Source: Mesorhizobium hawassense
Lineage (GTDB): Bacteria > Pseudomonadota > Alphaproteobacteria > Rhizobiales > Rhizobiaceae
DNA length: 64,000 bases
Assembly (NCBI RefSeq): GCF_003289945.1
Contig: NZ_QMBP01000006.1
Span: 1-64,000, forward strand
Direction: 5' to 3'
The notes beneath the pieces are model-generated. The model was not told where the DNA came from, did not search any database, and worked only from the letters and a program-made list of their open reading frames with translations. Shown piece by piece: positions 1 to 8,276 of this stretch (positions within the stretch are counted from its first letter, which is position 1; each line of letters begins with the position of its first letter). A program made the position numbers and the translations under genes.

Positions 1-218
1 AGGTCCGCTGCCGTTGCCCGGCCGTGGTCAAGCGGCGCCCGCGGCCGGTCGTGCAGACCCTGCGGGCCGAACTCGCGATAGCGTTCCAGCCATTTGTAGC
101 CGGTCTTGCGCGAGATCTCGAAGGCCGCGCACAACTGCGTCATCGTCTCCTCGCCAGATAGGCATTCCACAACAAAACGAAGCCGCTCATCCATGAGCCC
201 TGTCTCTCGCCAAACCAT
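1..218 (-). CDS. IS481-family transposase, N-terminal part (runs off window)
   Basis: Reading leftwards from ATG at 218, the frame stays open to the window edge (72 codons). It gives a helix-turn-helix N-terminus with the landmarks RFVVECLSGEETMTQLC, ISRKTGYKWLERYR and GPQGLHDRPR. These are characteristic of IS481/IS3-type transposases, whose HTH recognises the element ends and is followed by a DDE integrase core, here outside the window. A second ATG at 194 (MDERLRF) could also be the start. The gene sits just inside an IS terminus, as expected. Family assignment is from motif memory. Whether the element is complete cannot be seen. Confidence 0.85.
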   Translation of the reverse strand, partial: MVWRETGLMDERLRFVVECLSGEETMTQLCAAFEISRKTGYKWLERYREFGPQGLHDRPRAPLDHGRATAAD

Positions 219-297
219 CGCCGGTCCTCCCGGCGGGCGAGAAAACTGTCACCCATCTAATCGGTCCATTCTGTTACCTATCTATCCGGTTCGGACA
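1..297 (-). mobile_element. Left end of an IS481-like insertion sequence
   Basis: Between the transposase start (218) and about 297 lies an IS leader that ends, on the minus strand, with TGTCCGAACC, a TGT-type terminus usual for IS481 relatives. Immediately outside, the sequence becomes one arm of a palindromic intergenic repeat found elsewhere in the window, so 297/298 is the inferred junction. The other end and any target duplication are outside the window. Confidence 0.75.
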
Positions 298-425
298 GCT
301 CGACACCTCTCCCCCGATCGACGGGGGAGAGGAACCGGTGAGCTCGCCAGCCCTGGCTCCCTTCCTCTCCCTCCGGAGGGGGGAGAGGTGGCGCTGCGAA
401 GCAGCGACGGAGTGGGGGAAGGCGC
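298..425. repeat. Palindromic intergenic repeat, interrupted by the IS
   Basis: Contains two hairpins of the type CTCTCCCCC-GATC-GGGGGAGAG, plus the unit GGTGGCGCTGCGAAGCAGC followed by GACGGAGTGGGGG. The same modules recur at 54368-54597. In the 54.4 kb copy the string GTGTCGAGC continues to GGAGCTCGACGGAGTGG, whereas here it stops at the IS terminus. Such mosaics are common between rhizobial genes and do not code for protein. Confidence 0.8.
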
Positions 426-516
426 TGCTCAAAAGCGAAGCCGCCTCAAGACATGCACAATCCGACAGAAAACCCAGGCAAGCAGTCATCAGGCGGCAGA
501 ATATTTTTGCCGCCGC

Positions 517-545
517 TTGACATGCAACCAAATGGTTGCATATTA
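517..545 (+). promoter_or_regulatory. Promoter with embedded operator of the ArsR operon
   Basis: TTGACA at 517-522 and ATATTA at 540-545 are spaced 17 bp. The spacer is filled by an inverted repeat, TGCAACCA-AA-TGGTTGCA (523-540), with perfect 8-bp arms. A repressor dimer bound here would block RNA polymerase, which fits autoregulation by the ArsR-type protein encoded directly downstream. The predicted transcription start falls at about 551-553, on or beside the first ATG. Confidence 0.8.
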
Positions 546-550
546 AAGCC

Positions 551-871
551 ATGAGCATGGACGCTGCCTTTCGCGCTTTGGCCGACCCCACCCGCCGGCT
601 GTTGCTGGACAGTCTCCATGCCCGCAACGGGCAGACGCTGAACGCGCTCTGCGAGCATATGGAGATGACGCGGCAGGCGGTGACCAAGCATCTGGCGATC
701 CTCGAAGAGGCGAACCTCGTCACCACCATCCGCCGGGGCCGGGAGAAGGCGCATTACCTCAACCCGGTTCCGATCAACGAGATCGCCGAGCGCTGGATCG
801 GCAAGTTCGAGCGCCATCGGCTGAATGCATTGAGCGACCTGAAGCAACGCCTTGAAAGGGAAGAGCCGTGA
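551..871 (+). CDS. ArsR/SmtB-family transcriptional regulator
   Basis: 106-residue winged-helix repressor. DPTRRLLLDSL (residues 12-22) opens the domain, TRQAVTKHLAIL (40-51) is the recognition helix, and the wing carries RRGREKAHYLNP. The metal-binding CxC of true arsenic or zinc sensors is absent; only one Cys is near the helix. It therefore belongs to the non-metal ArsR group that is co-transcribed with SRPBCC proteins. ATG 551 or 557 is the start; 551 would make the message almost leaderless. The stop overlaps the next gene in GTGA. It probably represses its own operon through the palindrome at 523-540. The inducer is unknown. Confidence 0.9.
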   Translation: MSMDAAFRALADPTRRLLLDSLHARNGQTLNALCEHMEMTRQAVTKHLAILEEANLVTTIRRGREKAHYLNPVPINEIAERWIGKFERHRLNALSDLKQRLEREEP

Positions 872-1317
872 GCGAGAACAGCTTCGTCTATGTCACCTAT
901 ATCCGCACAACGCCCGAGAAGCTTTGGCAGGCGCTGACCGATCCGGAATTCAACCGGCAGTTCTTCCTTTGCTCCTATCAGGAGAGCGACTGGAAGGTCG
1001 GCTCGACCTGGAAGCTGATTTTTCCTGACGGCCGCGTCGCCGACTCCGGCGAAATCCTGGAGATCGACCCGCCCAAGCGCCTGGTGATCAAATGGCGCAA
1101 CGAATGGCTGCCCGAGGTGAAGGAGGACGGCTACACGCGTTGCACCTTCACCATCGAGCCGGACGGCGAATTGATGAAGCTCGCCGTCACCCACGAGGCC
1201 GACGGCCCGCACAGCCTGATCCCGAACGTCGCCAAGGGCTGGCCGCTGGTGCTGGCGAGCCTCAAGAGCCTGCTCGAGACCGGCAAGGGCTTCGAGCGCC
1301 CGCCATCAAAGGGCTAA
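868..1317 (+). CDS. SRPBCC (AHSA1-type) protein
   Basis: 149 residues beginning at a GTG that shares four bases (GTGA) with the regulator stop, so the two are translationally coupled. FVYVTYIRTTPEKLWQALTD at the start and GWPLVLASLKSLLETG near the end are typical of the START-like AHSA1 fold, a helix-grip cavity that binds hydrophobic ligands. Members paired with ArsR regulators are common in proteobacteria, but their ligands are mostly unknown. Length and start agree with the family. No catalytic motif is assigned. Confidence 0.88.
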   Translation: MSENSFVYVTYIRTTPEKLWQALTDPEFNRQFFLCSYQESDWKVGSTWKLIFPDGRVADSGEILEIDPPKRLVIKWRNEWLPEVKEDGYTRCTFTIEPDGELMKLAVTHEADGPHSLIPNVAKGWPLVLASLKSLLETGKGFERPPSKG

Positions 1318-1364
1318 CCTTCTTCGTTTCGGGCACGAAACAATTACCGGTAAAGGTGAATTTG

Positions 1365-1853
1365 ATGCTTCACTTTTCCTTACCGCAAGCCATGGCGAAT
1401 GCCGAGACGGTCATGGCCTCGGCCGACCTTCCTGCTTCGCCGGACGAGGTCATGGCGGCGCTCGTCACCAAGCAGGTTGAGCGTTGGTGGGGCTCGATGG
1501 GGACCTACCGCATGACCGGCTGGTCTGCGGACCTGCGCATTGGCGGAGGCTGGAGCGTCACGGTGCGGACCGCCGAGGGCGAGCGCCTGCCCGCCGGCGG
1601 GAAATTCCTCGAAATCGAGATGCCGCGCCGGATCGTGCAGACGAGGCGCTACGACTGGGACCACCCGACGCTGGGTCGCCGCGAAACCACGGTCGCCTAT
1701 CTGCTGGAGCCGATCGACGGCGGCACCCGGCTCACCATCTGCCATGGCGGATTTGCCGGTTTCCCGGACGCGGCGGCCGAACACGCCGAGGGCTGGGCGA
1801 GGGTGCTCGGGTGGCTGCAGCGGTATTTGGAAGCGAGCCTGGCAAAAACGTGA
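1365..1853 (+). CDS. SRPBCC (AHSA1-type) protein, second copy
   Basis: 162 residues. ATG 1365 is preceded by AAAGGTG at a 6-base distance, which favours it over longer in-frame starts inside the previous gene. It is a second helix-grip protein: ADLPASPDEVMAALVTKQVERWW at the front, ETTVAYLLEPIDGGTRLTI in the sheet, and GWARVLGWLQRYLE as the C-terminal helix. It lies 47 bp behind the first SRPBCC gene, so one ArsR-controlled operon is likely. The two proteins are divergent, so this is not a recent duplication. The ligand is unknown. Confidence 0.85.
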   Translation: MLHFSLPQAMANAETVMASADLPASPDEVMAALVTKQVERWWGSMGTYRMTGWSADLRIGGGWSVTVRTAEGERLPAGGKFLEIEMPRRIVQTRRYDWDHPTLGRRETTVAYLLEPIDGGTRLTICHGGFAGFPDAAAEHAEGWARVLGWLQRYLEASLAKT

Positions 1854-1895
1854 AGCGGTTCGGCGCTTCCGTGAAACGCTGCGGCGCTCGAGACG
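1851..1895. repeat. Fragment of the CAATTCCAGG-type intergenic repeat family
   Basis: GTGAAGCGGTTCGGCGCTTC followed by CGTGAAACGCTGCGGCG forms an imperfect hairpin that begins on the stop codon of the SRPBCC gene. It resembles the distal half of the repeat seen at 4095 and 39889. It may end the transcript, but there is no T-run. Confidence 0.45.
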
Positions 1896-1913
1896 AGCGT
1901 CGCTCGATCGAGC

Positions 1914-2822
1914 TCACCTGGAAACCAGGCGATCCTGGGTTCCGCCGAGATAGGTGTTCCAGATGTGATCCGACAGCAGGCGTCGGTAGTCCGGGCTTTT
2001 CGCGCCCGAGCGGTAGGACGCACCGCCGACATGGAAGAGGACCTCGTCATACAGTTCGTAGTCGGCGATCGTCCCCTCGACGCTCACCGCGACGCGATTT
2101 TTCCGGGCCATCTCGAATTCCGCGACGGGATGCTTCGAATACAGCACCGGCCAGTTGCCGCCACCGGTATCCATTCCAATGTCGAGCCGATTCCTGAAAT
2201 CGAGCTTCGCATGCTCGACAGCGGCGAAATTGTAGAAGCAGAGGCCGGCCCAGTAATACCAGCCTGGCTCGTCTTCCGCTGCCTTATAGAGGTAGCTGGA
2301 CCTGGCACGCAGCGGCATCCCATAGCCGATCTTGCTGCCGACGCGCCCAGCGATATCGATCGGTCCGATCGGAAAGCAATCGTGATCGATGAACCCGAAC
2401 ATGTCGGGCTTGAGGTGCTTGACGATGTTGTGGAAGACCCAGGTCTGGGAGACGCCATGCGATCTGGAAGGATTCGCCTCGAAATTCCGGGGCAGTCCGA
2501 AATACGCGACCCCGCGCCGCGCGCAGATTGCCTCGATCGAGGTTCGCGCGTCCTGCTTCGACGAATTGTCGATCACCACAAGCCTCGTCCCGGTAGGGAA
2601 GACCTGCCAGGCCTTGGTGAGCACGTCGATGATCCACGGCGTGTTGAACGCGATGGCGAAACAATAATTTCGCTCGGGCTTTCCGCTCAGGCCGCTGGCG
2701 AATGCACGGCCTTTTGACACCGCGCTCGCCAGGAACTGGCGGTACAGGATCTGGTGACGGAGGCCCAGAAGCGATCGGCCCGCCGTCGTGCGCCGAAAAG
2801 TCTCGACAGCCTTTTTGAGCAA
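1914..2822 (-). CDS. Glycosyltransferase-like protein (GT2-type fold)
   Basis: 302 residues. The start is TTG at 2822, just behind GGGGGAAG; no better ATG exists before conserved sequence begins. The N-terminal half has a nucleotide-sugar-binding look: NYCFAIAFNTPWIIDVL, then RLVVIDNSSKQDAR, then GFIDHDCFP at about residue 145, where DHD could serve as the DxD metal/sugar motif. TGGGNWPVLYSKHP follows in the second half. No membrane segment is evident. It stands alone between an SRPBCC gene and an oxidase on the same strand, so the acceptor cannot be guessed. Family placement is moderate. Confidence 0.65.
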   Translation of the reverse strand: MLKKAVETFRRTTAGRSLLGLRHQILYRQFLASAVSKGRAFASGLSGKPERNYCFAIAFNTPWIIDVLTKAWQVFPTGTRLVVIDNSSKQDARTSIEAICARRGVAYFGLPRNFEANPSRSHGVSQTWVFHNIVKHLKPDMFGFIDHDCFPIGPIDIAGRVGSKIGYGMPLRARSSYLYKAAEDEPGWYYWAGLCFYNFAAVEHAKLDFRNRLDIGMDTGGGNWPVLYSKHPVAEFEMARKNRVAVSVEGTIADYELYDEVLFHVGGASYRSGAKSPDYRRLLSDHIWNTYLGGTQDRLVSR

Positions 2823-2913
2823 TGCTTCCCCCGGGGCGTCCGATAGGTTCTAACTAGCATGATGCGGCAAGCAGGAAGCAACGGCTTTCCTCGGCTGGGA
2901 CCGGTCCTGCCGA

Positions 2914-4080
2914 TCAAATCACGTTCAGCTCCCGGAACGCCCGCCCCTCCGCCACACGGCTGTAGCCAAACGCCGTGCAGTCGATGGTCCGATAGCCGCC
3001 ATGCATGACGAGTTCTGCGATCGACTTGCCGACCGCCGGCGCCTGCTGCAGGCCGTGGCCGGAAAAGCCGTTGGCGAAGAGGAAATTCCCGACTTCCGGA
3101 TGCGGCCCGATCACCGCGTTCTGGTCGAGCGTGTTGTAATCGTAATGTCCGACCCAGGCGCGTGTCGGCTTGATCGCCTCGAAGGCCGGGATGCGGGTGG
3201 CTAGAGTCGGCCAGATCACCTCTTCGAACAGCGGCCAGTTGACGTCGAAATCCTTCGGGTCGGGCGCATGATCGCCTTCTTCCGGCTCGGCGCCGCCGGT
3301 GAGATAGACAGAGCCTTCCGGCCGCACATAGATGCCAGACGGATCGACAAGCAACGGCATATCGGCATATTTCTCGCGCGCCTCGAAGACGAAGACGTTG
3401 CGCTTGCGCGGCTCGACCGGCAGCGCGAGCCCGGCAAAAGCCGCGACCTTGCCGGCGTTCGGGCCGGCGGCATTGACGACGATGCCGGCCTCGAGCGTCT
3501 CGCCATTGTCGAGCGTCACACCGGTGACGCGATTGCCGTCGCGCACGATGCCGGTGGCGGAAGCCGCGGTGAAATCGATCTTCTTGTCGCGCAGCGCCTT
3601 GCGGAACAGCGTCAGCAGTGCATGCGCGTCGAACCAGCCCTCGCCGCTGCGGCCAAAGGCGCCGGCGGAAACATCTTCGACCGACAGCCATGGGAAGCGG
3701 CGCGCCAGCTGGTCGGCATCCTCGAGCAGGATATCGGCGCCCTCGGCGACCTGCGTCTCGTGATTGGCCTTCAGGATCGGCAGCCCGACCTCGCCGGCAA
3801 GGATCAGGTAGCCGCCCTCGCGAAAGCCGATATCGGCGTCGGCGCCGAAGGTTTCCTTCAGCCGCCGGAACAGTTTCAGCGTGAACTGCGACAGGCGGAT
3901 GTTTTCAGGGATCGAGAATTGCTGGCGGATCGAAGCCAGCGACAAGGTCGTCGCCGCATGGGAGAATTGCGGATCGCGCTCGATCAGCGCGATCGAGCCA
4001 GTAAAGCCTTCCTCGCGCAGATAGTAGGCGACCGAGGACCCGACTATGGCCCCGCCGATGATGACGATGTCGTAGCGCAT
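2914..4080 (-). CDS. FAD-dependent oxidoreductase (DAO / glycine oxidase type)
   Basis: 388 residues from ATG 4080 (MRYDIVIIGGAIVGSSVAYYL), a Rossmann FAD-binding GxGxxG-like start. Later landmarks are GIVVNAAGPNAGKVA in the DAO domain, RKRNVFVFEA, and the FAD-closing FLFANGFSGHGLQQAPAVGK near the C-terminus. This pattern is typical of sarcosine/dimethylglycine/D-amino-acid oxidase relatives, which oxidise secondary or D-amino acids to imino acids. The substrate is not readable from sequence, and no folate or accessory domain is present. It lies 105 bp after the kinase gene, separated by an intergenic repeat, so co-transcription is possible but uncertain. Confidence 0.85.
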   Translation of the reverse strand: MRYDIVIIGGAIVGSSVAYYLREEGFTGSIALIERDPQFSHAATTLSLASIRQQFSIPENIRLSQFTLKLFRRLKETFGADADIGFREGGYLILAGEVGLPILKANHETQVAEGADILLEDADQLARRFPWLSVEDVSAGAFGRSGEGWFDAHALLTLFRKALRDKKIDFTAASATGIVRDGNRVTGVTLDNGETLEAGIVVNAAGPNAGKVAAFAGLALPVEPRKRNVFVFEAREKYADMPLLVDPSGIYVRPEGSVYLTGGAEPEEGDHAPDPKDFDVNWPLFEEVIWPTLATRIPAFEAIKPTRAWVGHYDYNTLDQNAVIGPHPEVGNFLFANGFSGHGLQQAPAVGKSIAELVMHGGYRTIDCTAFGYSRVAEGRAFRELNVI

Positions 4081-4094
4081 TTTTTCTCCGATCC

Positions 4095-4168
4095 AGAGCA
4101 ATTCCAGGAAAAGTGTGTAGCGGTTACGCTCGACGACTTCGTCGTAGCGGCCCGTCCGGAATCGCGTA
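4095..4168. repeat. CAATTCCAGGAAAAGTG-type intergenic repeat
   Basis: AGAGCAATTCCAGGAAAAGT at the start and GTCCGGAATCGCG at the end pair as imperfect inverted arms (CAATTCC / GGAATCG). Relatives occur at 39889-39985, 41477 and, in fragments, about 39085 and 36240. It fills the gap between kinase and oxidase genes. Confidence 0.7.
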
Positions 4169-4185
4169 GAAAGCCGCCTGCGTCT

Positions 4186-5757
4186 TCACGCAACCGGCAA
4201 GTCGATCTCGAAGCGCGTGCCGCGCTCGGAGTCAACCAGCCTGATCGTGCCATCATGCGCTTTCAGGAGGGCCAGCACGATGCCGAGCCCCATGCCGGTG
4301 CCGCCAGTCTCGCGCCGCGTGGTGAAGAACGGCTCGAAGATCCTGGCGCGGTTGGCGGCCGAGATACCGTCGCCATCGTCGCCGATCTGGACGAACACGC
4401 GCTCGCCGGCGACCGAGGCATGGATCGCCACCTGTCGGGCGCCATGTCTTGCCGAATTGTCGATCAGGTTGGCGAGCACGATCCCCAGATTCTCGGCCGA
4501 GATGCCGAGCCTGATATCGCCGCCGCCCTCGATGCGCGTCTCCAGCCTCGTGTCGATCGGCAGCAGCGCTAGCGCACTGCTGAGCGTCGTGTTTTCGCCG
4601 CTCGGCGCCAGGTTTTCGGCGCGCGCCAGGTCGAGCAGCCGGCGCACCAAGAGATTGAGCCGCCCGGCGTCGGTGACGATGTTGTTGGAGAAGCGCTTGC
4701 GCTCGGCCTCGTCCATCGCGCCGCCGGAATCGCGCAGCAGTTCCGCCGCGCCCTGGATCGCCGTCAGAGGCGATTTCAGCTCATGCGAGACATGGGTGGC
4801 GAAGGTCTGGATGCTGTCGGAGCGCGCCTGCAGCTTGGTCGCCATGTCGAGAAAGGCCGTCGACAGCGCCGCCATCTCGCGCGTGCCGTGGTGGTCGAGC
4901 GGCCGGATCGCGTCGCGGTCGCCGGCGGCGATGCGTTTGGTGCGCTCGATCAGCGCATAGATCGGCCGGCTGACGGTGCGGATGAACACCAGTGCGATGA
5001 GCAGCGTGCCGCCGAGTATGGCGATCGCCGCCAACGTCACCTTGCCGCGCTCGCCATAAAGATGCTTGACGATGTTGTTGGGCGTTCGCGACAGATAGAC
5101 GACGCCGGCGACCCGGCCATCGACCTCGACCGGCATGGCGACGAAGACGCGCACCTTGGTGCCGCGGCTCACCGAATAGAGCGGCGGCGGCGGCTGGTCG
5201 GGGATGCGCAGCCTGAGTTCGCTGGCATAGGCGCCGGAGAGCGCGGTCCGCACCTCCTCGATTGCTCCGAGCGACTGGCCCACCTCGTCGCCGCCGGCAA
5301 TCACCACGCCGCGCGGATCGAGCAGCCGGAAGCCGGCAAGCGTCGTTTTCTGCGTTTCGTCCAGAATGCCGTCGAGCCGCGCGCCTATTGCCGCGAAGGT
5401 GGGATCGGCGGTGGCGGCAAGCGCCGCCGGCCGCGACGGCATGACATCGTCATAGGCAAGATCGAGGCGCGGCTCGATCGGGTCGTAGGGATAGTTGTTG
5501 TCCCGCGTCGGATCGGCCGAGACCGGCGCGCCGAGCTTTTCCGGGGCAATGCCGGCCGCGCGAACCTCGCTGGCATAGATGGCGGCGACGACCGCGCCTT
5601 GCGCGATGAGCTCGCCCTCCGTCTGGCGGATCAGCTGGTTCTCATAGAGCCGGAAGAAGAACAACCCGACCAGCGGCAGCGCCATGACCACGATCAGGAT
5701 GGCGATGACGACGGTGGCGAGCCGCGGCCGCCACCTTTCCTTGCTCAACCACCGCAT
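4186..5757 (-). CDS. Sensor histidine kinase (HAMP-HisKA-HATPase)
   Basis: 523 residues. A membrane segment at about 14-36 is followed by a periplasmic sensor region, a second segment at about 240-260 (TLAAIAILGGTLLIALVFI) and a HAMP linker. HisKA has the phospho-accepting His at residue 325 (VSHELKSPLTAIQGA). The ATPase domain shows N-box NLIDNSARHG, G1 GDDGDGI and G2 GTGMGLGI. The first 13 bases overlap the 3' end of the response-regulator gene, so the two are coupled. The layout recalls CreC-type kinases. The signal is unknown. All catalytic motifs are present. Confidence 0.92.
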   Translation of the reverse strand: MRWLSKERWRPRLATVVIAILIVVMALPLVGLFFFRLYENQLIRQTEGELIAQGAVVAAIYASEVRAAGIAPEKLGAPVSADPTRDNNYPYDPIEPRLDLAYDDVMPSRPAALAATADPTFAAIGARLDGILDETQKTTLAGFRLLDPRGVVIAGGDEVGQSLGAIEEVRTALSGAYASELRLRIPDQPPPPLYSVSRGTKVRVFVAMPVEVDGRVAGVVYLSRTPNNIVKHLYGERGKVTLAAIAILGGTLLIALVFIRTVSRPIYALIERTKRIAAGDRDAIRPLDHHGTREMAALSTAFLDMATKLQARSDSIQTFATHVSHELKSPLTAIQGAAELLRDSGGAMDEAERKRFSNNIVTDAGRLNLLVRRLLDLARAENLAPSGENTTLSSALALLPIDTRLETRIEGGGDIRLGISAENLGIVLANLIDNSARHGARQVAIHASVAGERVFVQIGDDGDGISAANRARIFEPFFTTRRETGGTGMGLGIVLALLKAHDGTIRLVDSERGTRFEIDLPVA

Positions 5758-6443
5758 CGGCCGAGCCGGAAGCCGACGCCATGCACCGTCGCGATCACAT
5801 CCGCGCAGCCAACCGCCGCCAGCTTGGCCCGCACGTTGCGGATGTGGCTGTCGACGGTGCGTTCCGAGACATGGATGTTGGAGGCATAGGCATTGGCCAT
5901 CACCGCGTCGCGGCCGAGCACATGCTGCGGGCGGGCGAGAAAGCCTTTGAGGATCGCGAACTCGATCGCCGTCAAGGTGAGCGGCTTGCCGTCGAAGCTC
6001 GCCGCATGGCTTGCCGGGACGAGCATGAGCTTGCCATGCGCGAACGCCGGGTCGTCCGCTTCTTCCTCCACCGGCGCCGGACGCGCGCGGCGCAGGATGA
6101 CGTTGACGCGGGCGACCAGCTCGCGCGGGCTGAACGGCTTGGTCACATAGTCGTCGCCGCCCATCTCCAGCCCGAGGATACGATCGATCTCTTCGTCGCG
6201 CGCCGACAAAAACAGCACCGGCACATCGGATTTTTGCCTGAGCCGCCGGCAGACCTCGAGCCCGTCCATCTCCGGCATGCCGATGTCGAGCACGATGAGG
6301 TCGGGCGCGCGGCGCTCGACCGCCTGCAGCGCCGCGGCGCCGTCGGCCACCGCGGCCGTCTTCATGCCGGCCTTTTCCAGCGCGAAGCAGATGATCTCGC
6401 GGATATGCGGGTCGTCGTCGGCGACGAGGATGTTGTGCGGCAT
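5745..6443 (-). CDS. OmpR/PhoB-family response regulator
   Basis: 232 residues from ATG 6443 (MPHNILVADDDPH). The receiver has acidic DDD at 9-11, phospho-Asp53 in LDIGMPEMDG, the Ser of FLSARDEE, and Lys in YVTKPFSPREL. The C-terminal winged helix includes LTLTAIEFAILKGFLARP and RTVDSHIRNVRAKL. Longer in-frame starts upstream would run into the DUF4173 gene and are rejected. It is the partner of the overlapping kinase gene. DUF4173 ends only 4 bp upstream, which suggests one transcript for small ORF, DUF4173, regulator and kinase. Confidence 0.93.
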   Translation of the reverse strand: MPHNILVADDDPHIREIICFALEKAGMKTAAVADGAAALQAVERRAPDLIVLDIGMPEMDGLEVCRRLRQKSDVPVLFLSARDEEIDRILGLEMGGDDYVTKPFSPRELVARVNVILRRARPAPVEEEADDPAFAHGKLMLVPASHAASFDGKPLTLTAIEFAILKGFLARPQHVLGRDAVMANAYASNIHVSERTVDSHIRNVRAKLAAVGCADVIATVHGVGFRLGRCGG

Positions 6444-6447
6444 GGAA

Positions 6448-8013
6448 TCAGCGGCCCGGCGATTGGGATTGCGAATTGTCAGGAACCACGAACGGCACTT
6501 GCCTGTCGAGATAGCGAAGAAGCCGCCAGTCGCGAAAGCTCCAGGCCCGCCAGCTTTCCTGTGCGGCGAGGTAGCGGACTTTGTCCGATTTCTCCACGGC
6601 AACAAGTGCGCGATAGCCAGGCTCGTCGGCCGCTGTCGTTTTGCTCTGATGCTCGATAAGGCGAGCGAATGCCGGCATGGCTGCGGGACCGAGCGAATGC
6701 AAATAGGCGAAATCGAGGGGAACGCCTTGACCCGTCATTTCCAGGGAATGGTCGACATTGAAATTGGCGATCGTGGCGGCGAAGTTGACGAAGCAGCAGA
6801 CATAAAGCGTCGCCGAAAGCGTCAGAAGATTGGCGGAGAGCAGCCATTCGCCGGATTTGGCCAGCGCGATGCGGGCGACGATGAGCGCCAGCCCGGCCGC
6901 CACCAGCCCCATCCAGATGAAGGCGGCGACGCGCAGATAGGTCAGCGCATACATCCCCACGTAAAGGTCGAGCCGCAAGATGGAGGAGATGACCAGCACG
7001 ATGCTCTGCGCCACCCAGAGATAGACCAGCCGGCGGATCAGCGGATCGCGGGACGTTTCGCTGCCCGAGCGCAGCGCCACCAGCACGAAACCGGCGGCAA
7101 GCAGCGCGGTGGCGACCAGTGGATAGGCGCCGCGATGCGCGTAGGCGGCGTAGGTCAGCCCGTTGGGAAGCGCGACGCCGCCCCAGAGATAGGTGGCGTC
7201 GAGCGCGCTCTGCACCGAAAACAGCGCGTTGAAGACGATCAGCGCGCGAAGAATCGCCGCCTTGCCGAAGAGGACGTCCTCGGCGGATATCCTCGCTGGT
7301 CGCGCCACGGGCGCGGCCGGCACGACGCGCCTCAAGCGGGGAGCGAAGCGCGGCAGGCGTGGTCGCAGGAAGGCCCAGACGCCGGCCAGCACGACCAGCC
7401 AGAAGATCAGCCGGGGCAGCTCGATCTTGTCGAGCAGCGCATAGAGATCGATCAGTGACAGCCAGTGCTCGATGATCGGGTTGGCGGCGCCGAACAGCGC
7501 CAGGAAGGCGAGGCCGAGCGTCAGCGGCATGACCCAGACGGCGATTGCCGCCAGCCGGAGCCGGGGTCGTCCCAGTTGGCGCGCCACCTTGCGCCAGCGA
7601 AAGAAGTCGCGGGCGAAACGGAAGGGTGCAGCCAGCAGGAACAGGCCAAGCTGGCGCGCGATACGAGCGGGCCTCGTCCGCAGCCGGCCGGCCAGCGACA
7701 ACGCGAAGATCGCCAGCGCGGCAATTGCGACCAGCACCGAGAGCGGGCTGACATTTTCGACGAGCGGCAGCAACGCGGCGAACAGCGCCGCCGGCTTCAG
7801 CCACACCCTGGCATCGTTCAGCCCGGTCGGATGGATGGCGACGACGGCGGCCGCGAGCACGATGGCGAAGATGAAGGCGCTGATGCCGGCCGGCTGGCCA
7901 TAGAAAAGAAAATCGGCCAGCGCCACCAAAAGGATACCGGCGCCGACGCGGCGGCAATGGCTCGGGACGAGCGATGCCTTCATCGCCGGCGCCGTCATGG
8001 TCGTCGTCGTCAT
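6448..8013 (-). CDS. DUF4173-type polytopic membrane protein
   Basis: 521 residues from ATG 8013. Many hydrophobic segments run from about residue 20 to 430. Conserved-looking spots are SLSALVLVAIA-like helices in the front half, VLFGKAAILRALIVFNALFSVQSALD in the middle and CCFVNFAATIANFNVDHS towards the end. A soluble C-terminal tail ends in WRAWSFRDWRLLRYLDRQVP. DUF4173 (formerly in the DUF4153 group) has no known biochemical role. The ATG overlaps the stop of a 55-codon ORF (ATGA), and the response regulator starts 4 bp after its stop, so it may be a membrane partner or target of that two-component system. Confidence 0.8.
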   Translation of the reverse strand: MTTTTMTAPAMKASLVPSHCRRVGAGILLVALADFLFYGQPAGISAFIFAIVLAAAVVAIHPTGLNDARVWLKPAALFAALLPLVENVSPLSVLVAIAALAIFALSLAGRLRTRPARIARQLGLFLLAAPFRFARDFFRWRKVARQLGRPRLRLAAIAVWVMPLTLGLAFLALFGAANPIIEHWLSLIDLYALLDKIELPRLIFWLVVLAGVWAFLRPRLPRFAPRLRRVVPAAPVARPARISAEDVLFGKAAILRALIVFNALFSVQSALDATYLWGGVALPNGLTYAAYAHRGAYPLVATALLAAGFVLVALRSGSETSRDPLIRRLVYLWVAQSIVLVISSILRLDLYVGMYALTYLRVAAFIWMGLVAAGLALIVARIALAKSGEWLLSANLLTLSATLYVCCFVNFAATIANFNVDHSLEMTGQGVPLDFAYLHSLGPAAMPAFARLIEHQSKTTAADEPGYRALVAVEKSDKVRYLAAQESWRAWSFRDWRLLRYLDRQVPFVVPDNSQSQSPGR

Positions 8014-8177
8014 CGCCGTGCCTTCCTGGCTGCTGTCGTCTTGCCGCCGCGTGCCGGCCGCGATCTGAAGGCAATCACCGTCGCCGTGACCCGCCGTCCT
8101 TGCGGCTCGACGAGCCACCAGCCTTCGGTGCGGAGCCGGCGCGGCAGGGGCCAGCGGGATGTGTGACGTGTTCGCAT
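8010..8177 (-). CDS. Small basic protein translationally coupled to DUF4173
   Basis: 55 codons from ATG 8177. The product is strongly basic (RRLRTEGWWLVEPQGRRVTA in the middle, ending GKTTAARKARR). Its stop shares four bases with the DUF4173 start (8010-8013 reads ATGA on the minus strand), the usual signature of a real coupled upstream gene. The competing reading of the same DNA, an N-terminal extension of DUF4173, runs back through repeat sequence and looks non-coding. No family is recognised; WWLVEPQGRRVTATVI resembles a short beta-rich module. Confidence 0.6.
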   Translation of the reverse strand: MRTRHTSRWPLPRRLRTEGWWLVEPQGRRVTATVIAFRSRPARGGKTTAARKARR

Positions 8178-8276
8178 GCCGCTTTTTCGCCGGCGGGCGC
8201 GGTAAGCGCGCGGCGGAATCCCGGAGCTTTTCAGCAAGGCTTTGCAGTTTTCGTGCAGACCAGCTCTCCTTGAGAC

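Noticed and set aside
14..196. Plus-strand 60-codon frame at the window start
   Set aside because: Antisense of the IS481 transposase N-terminus.
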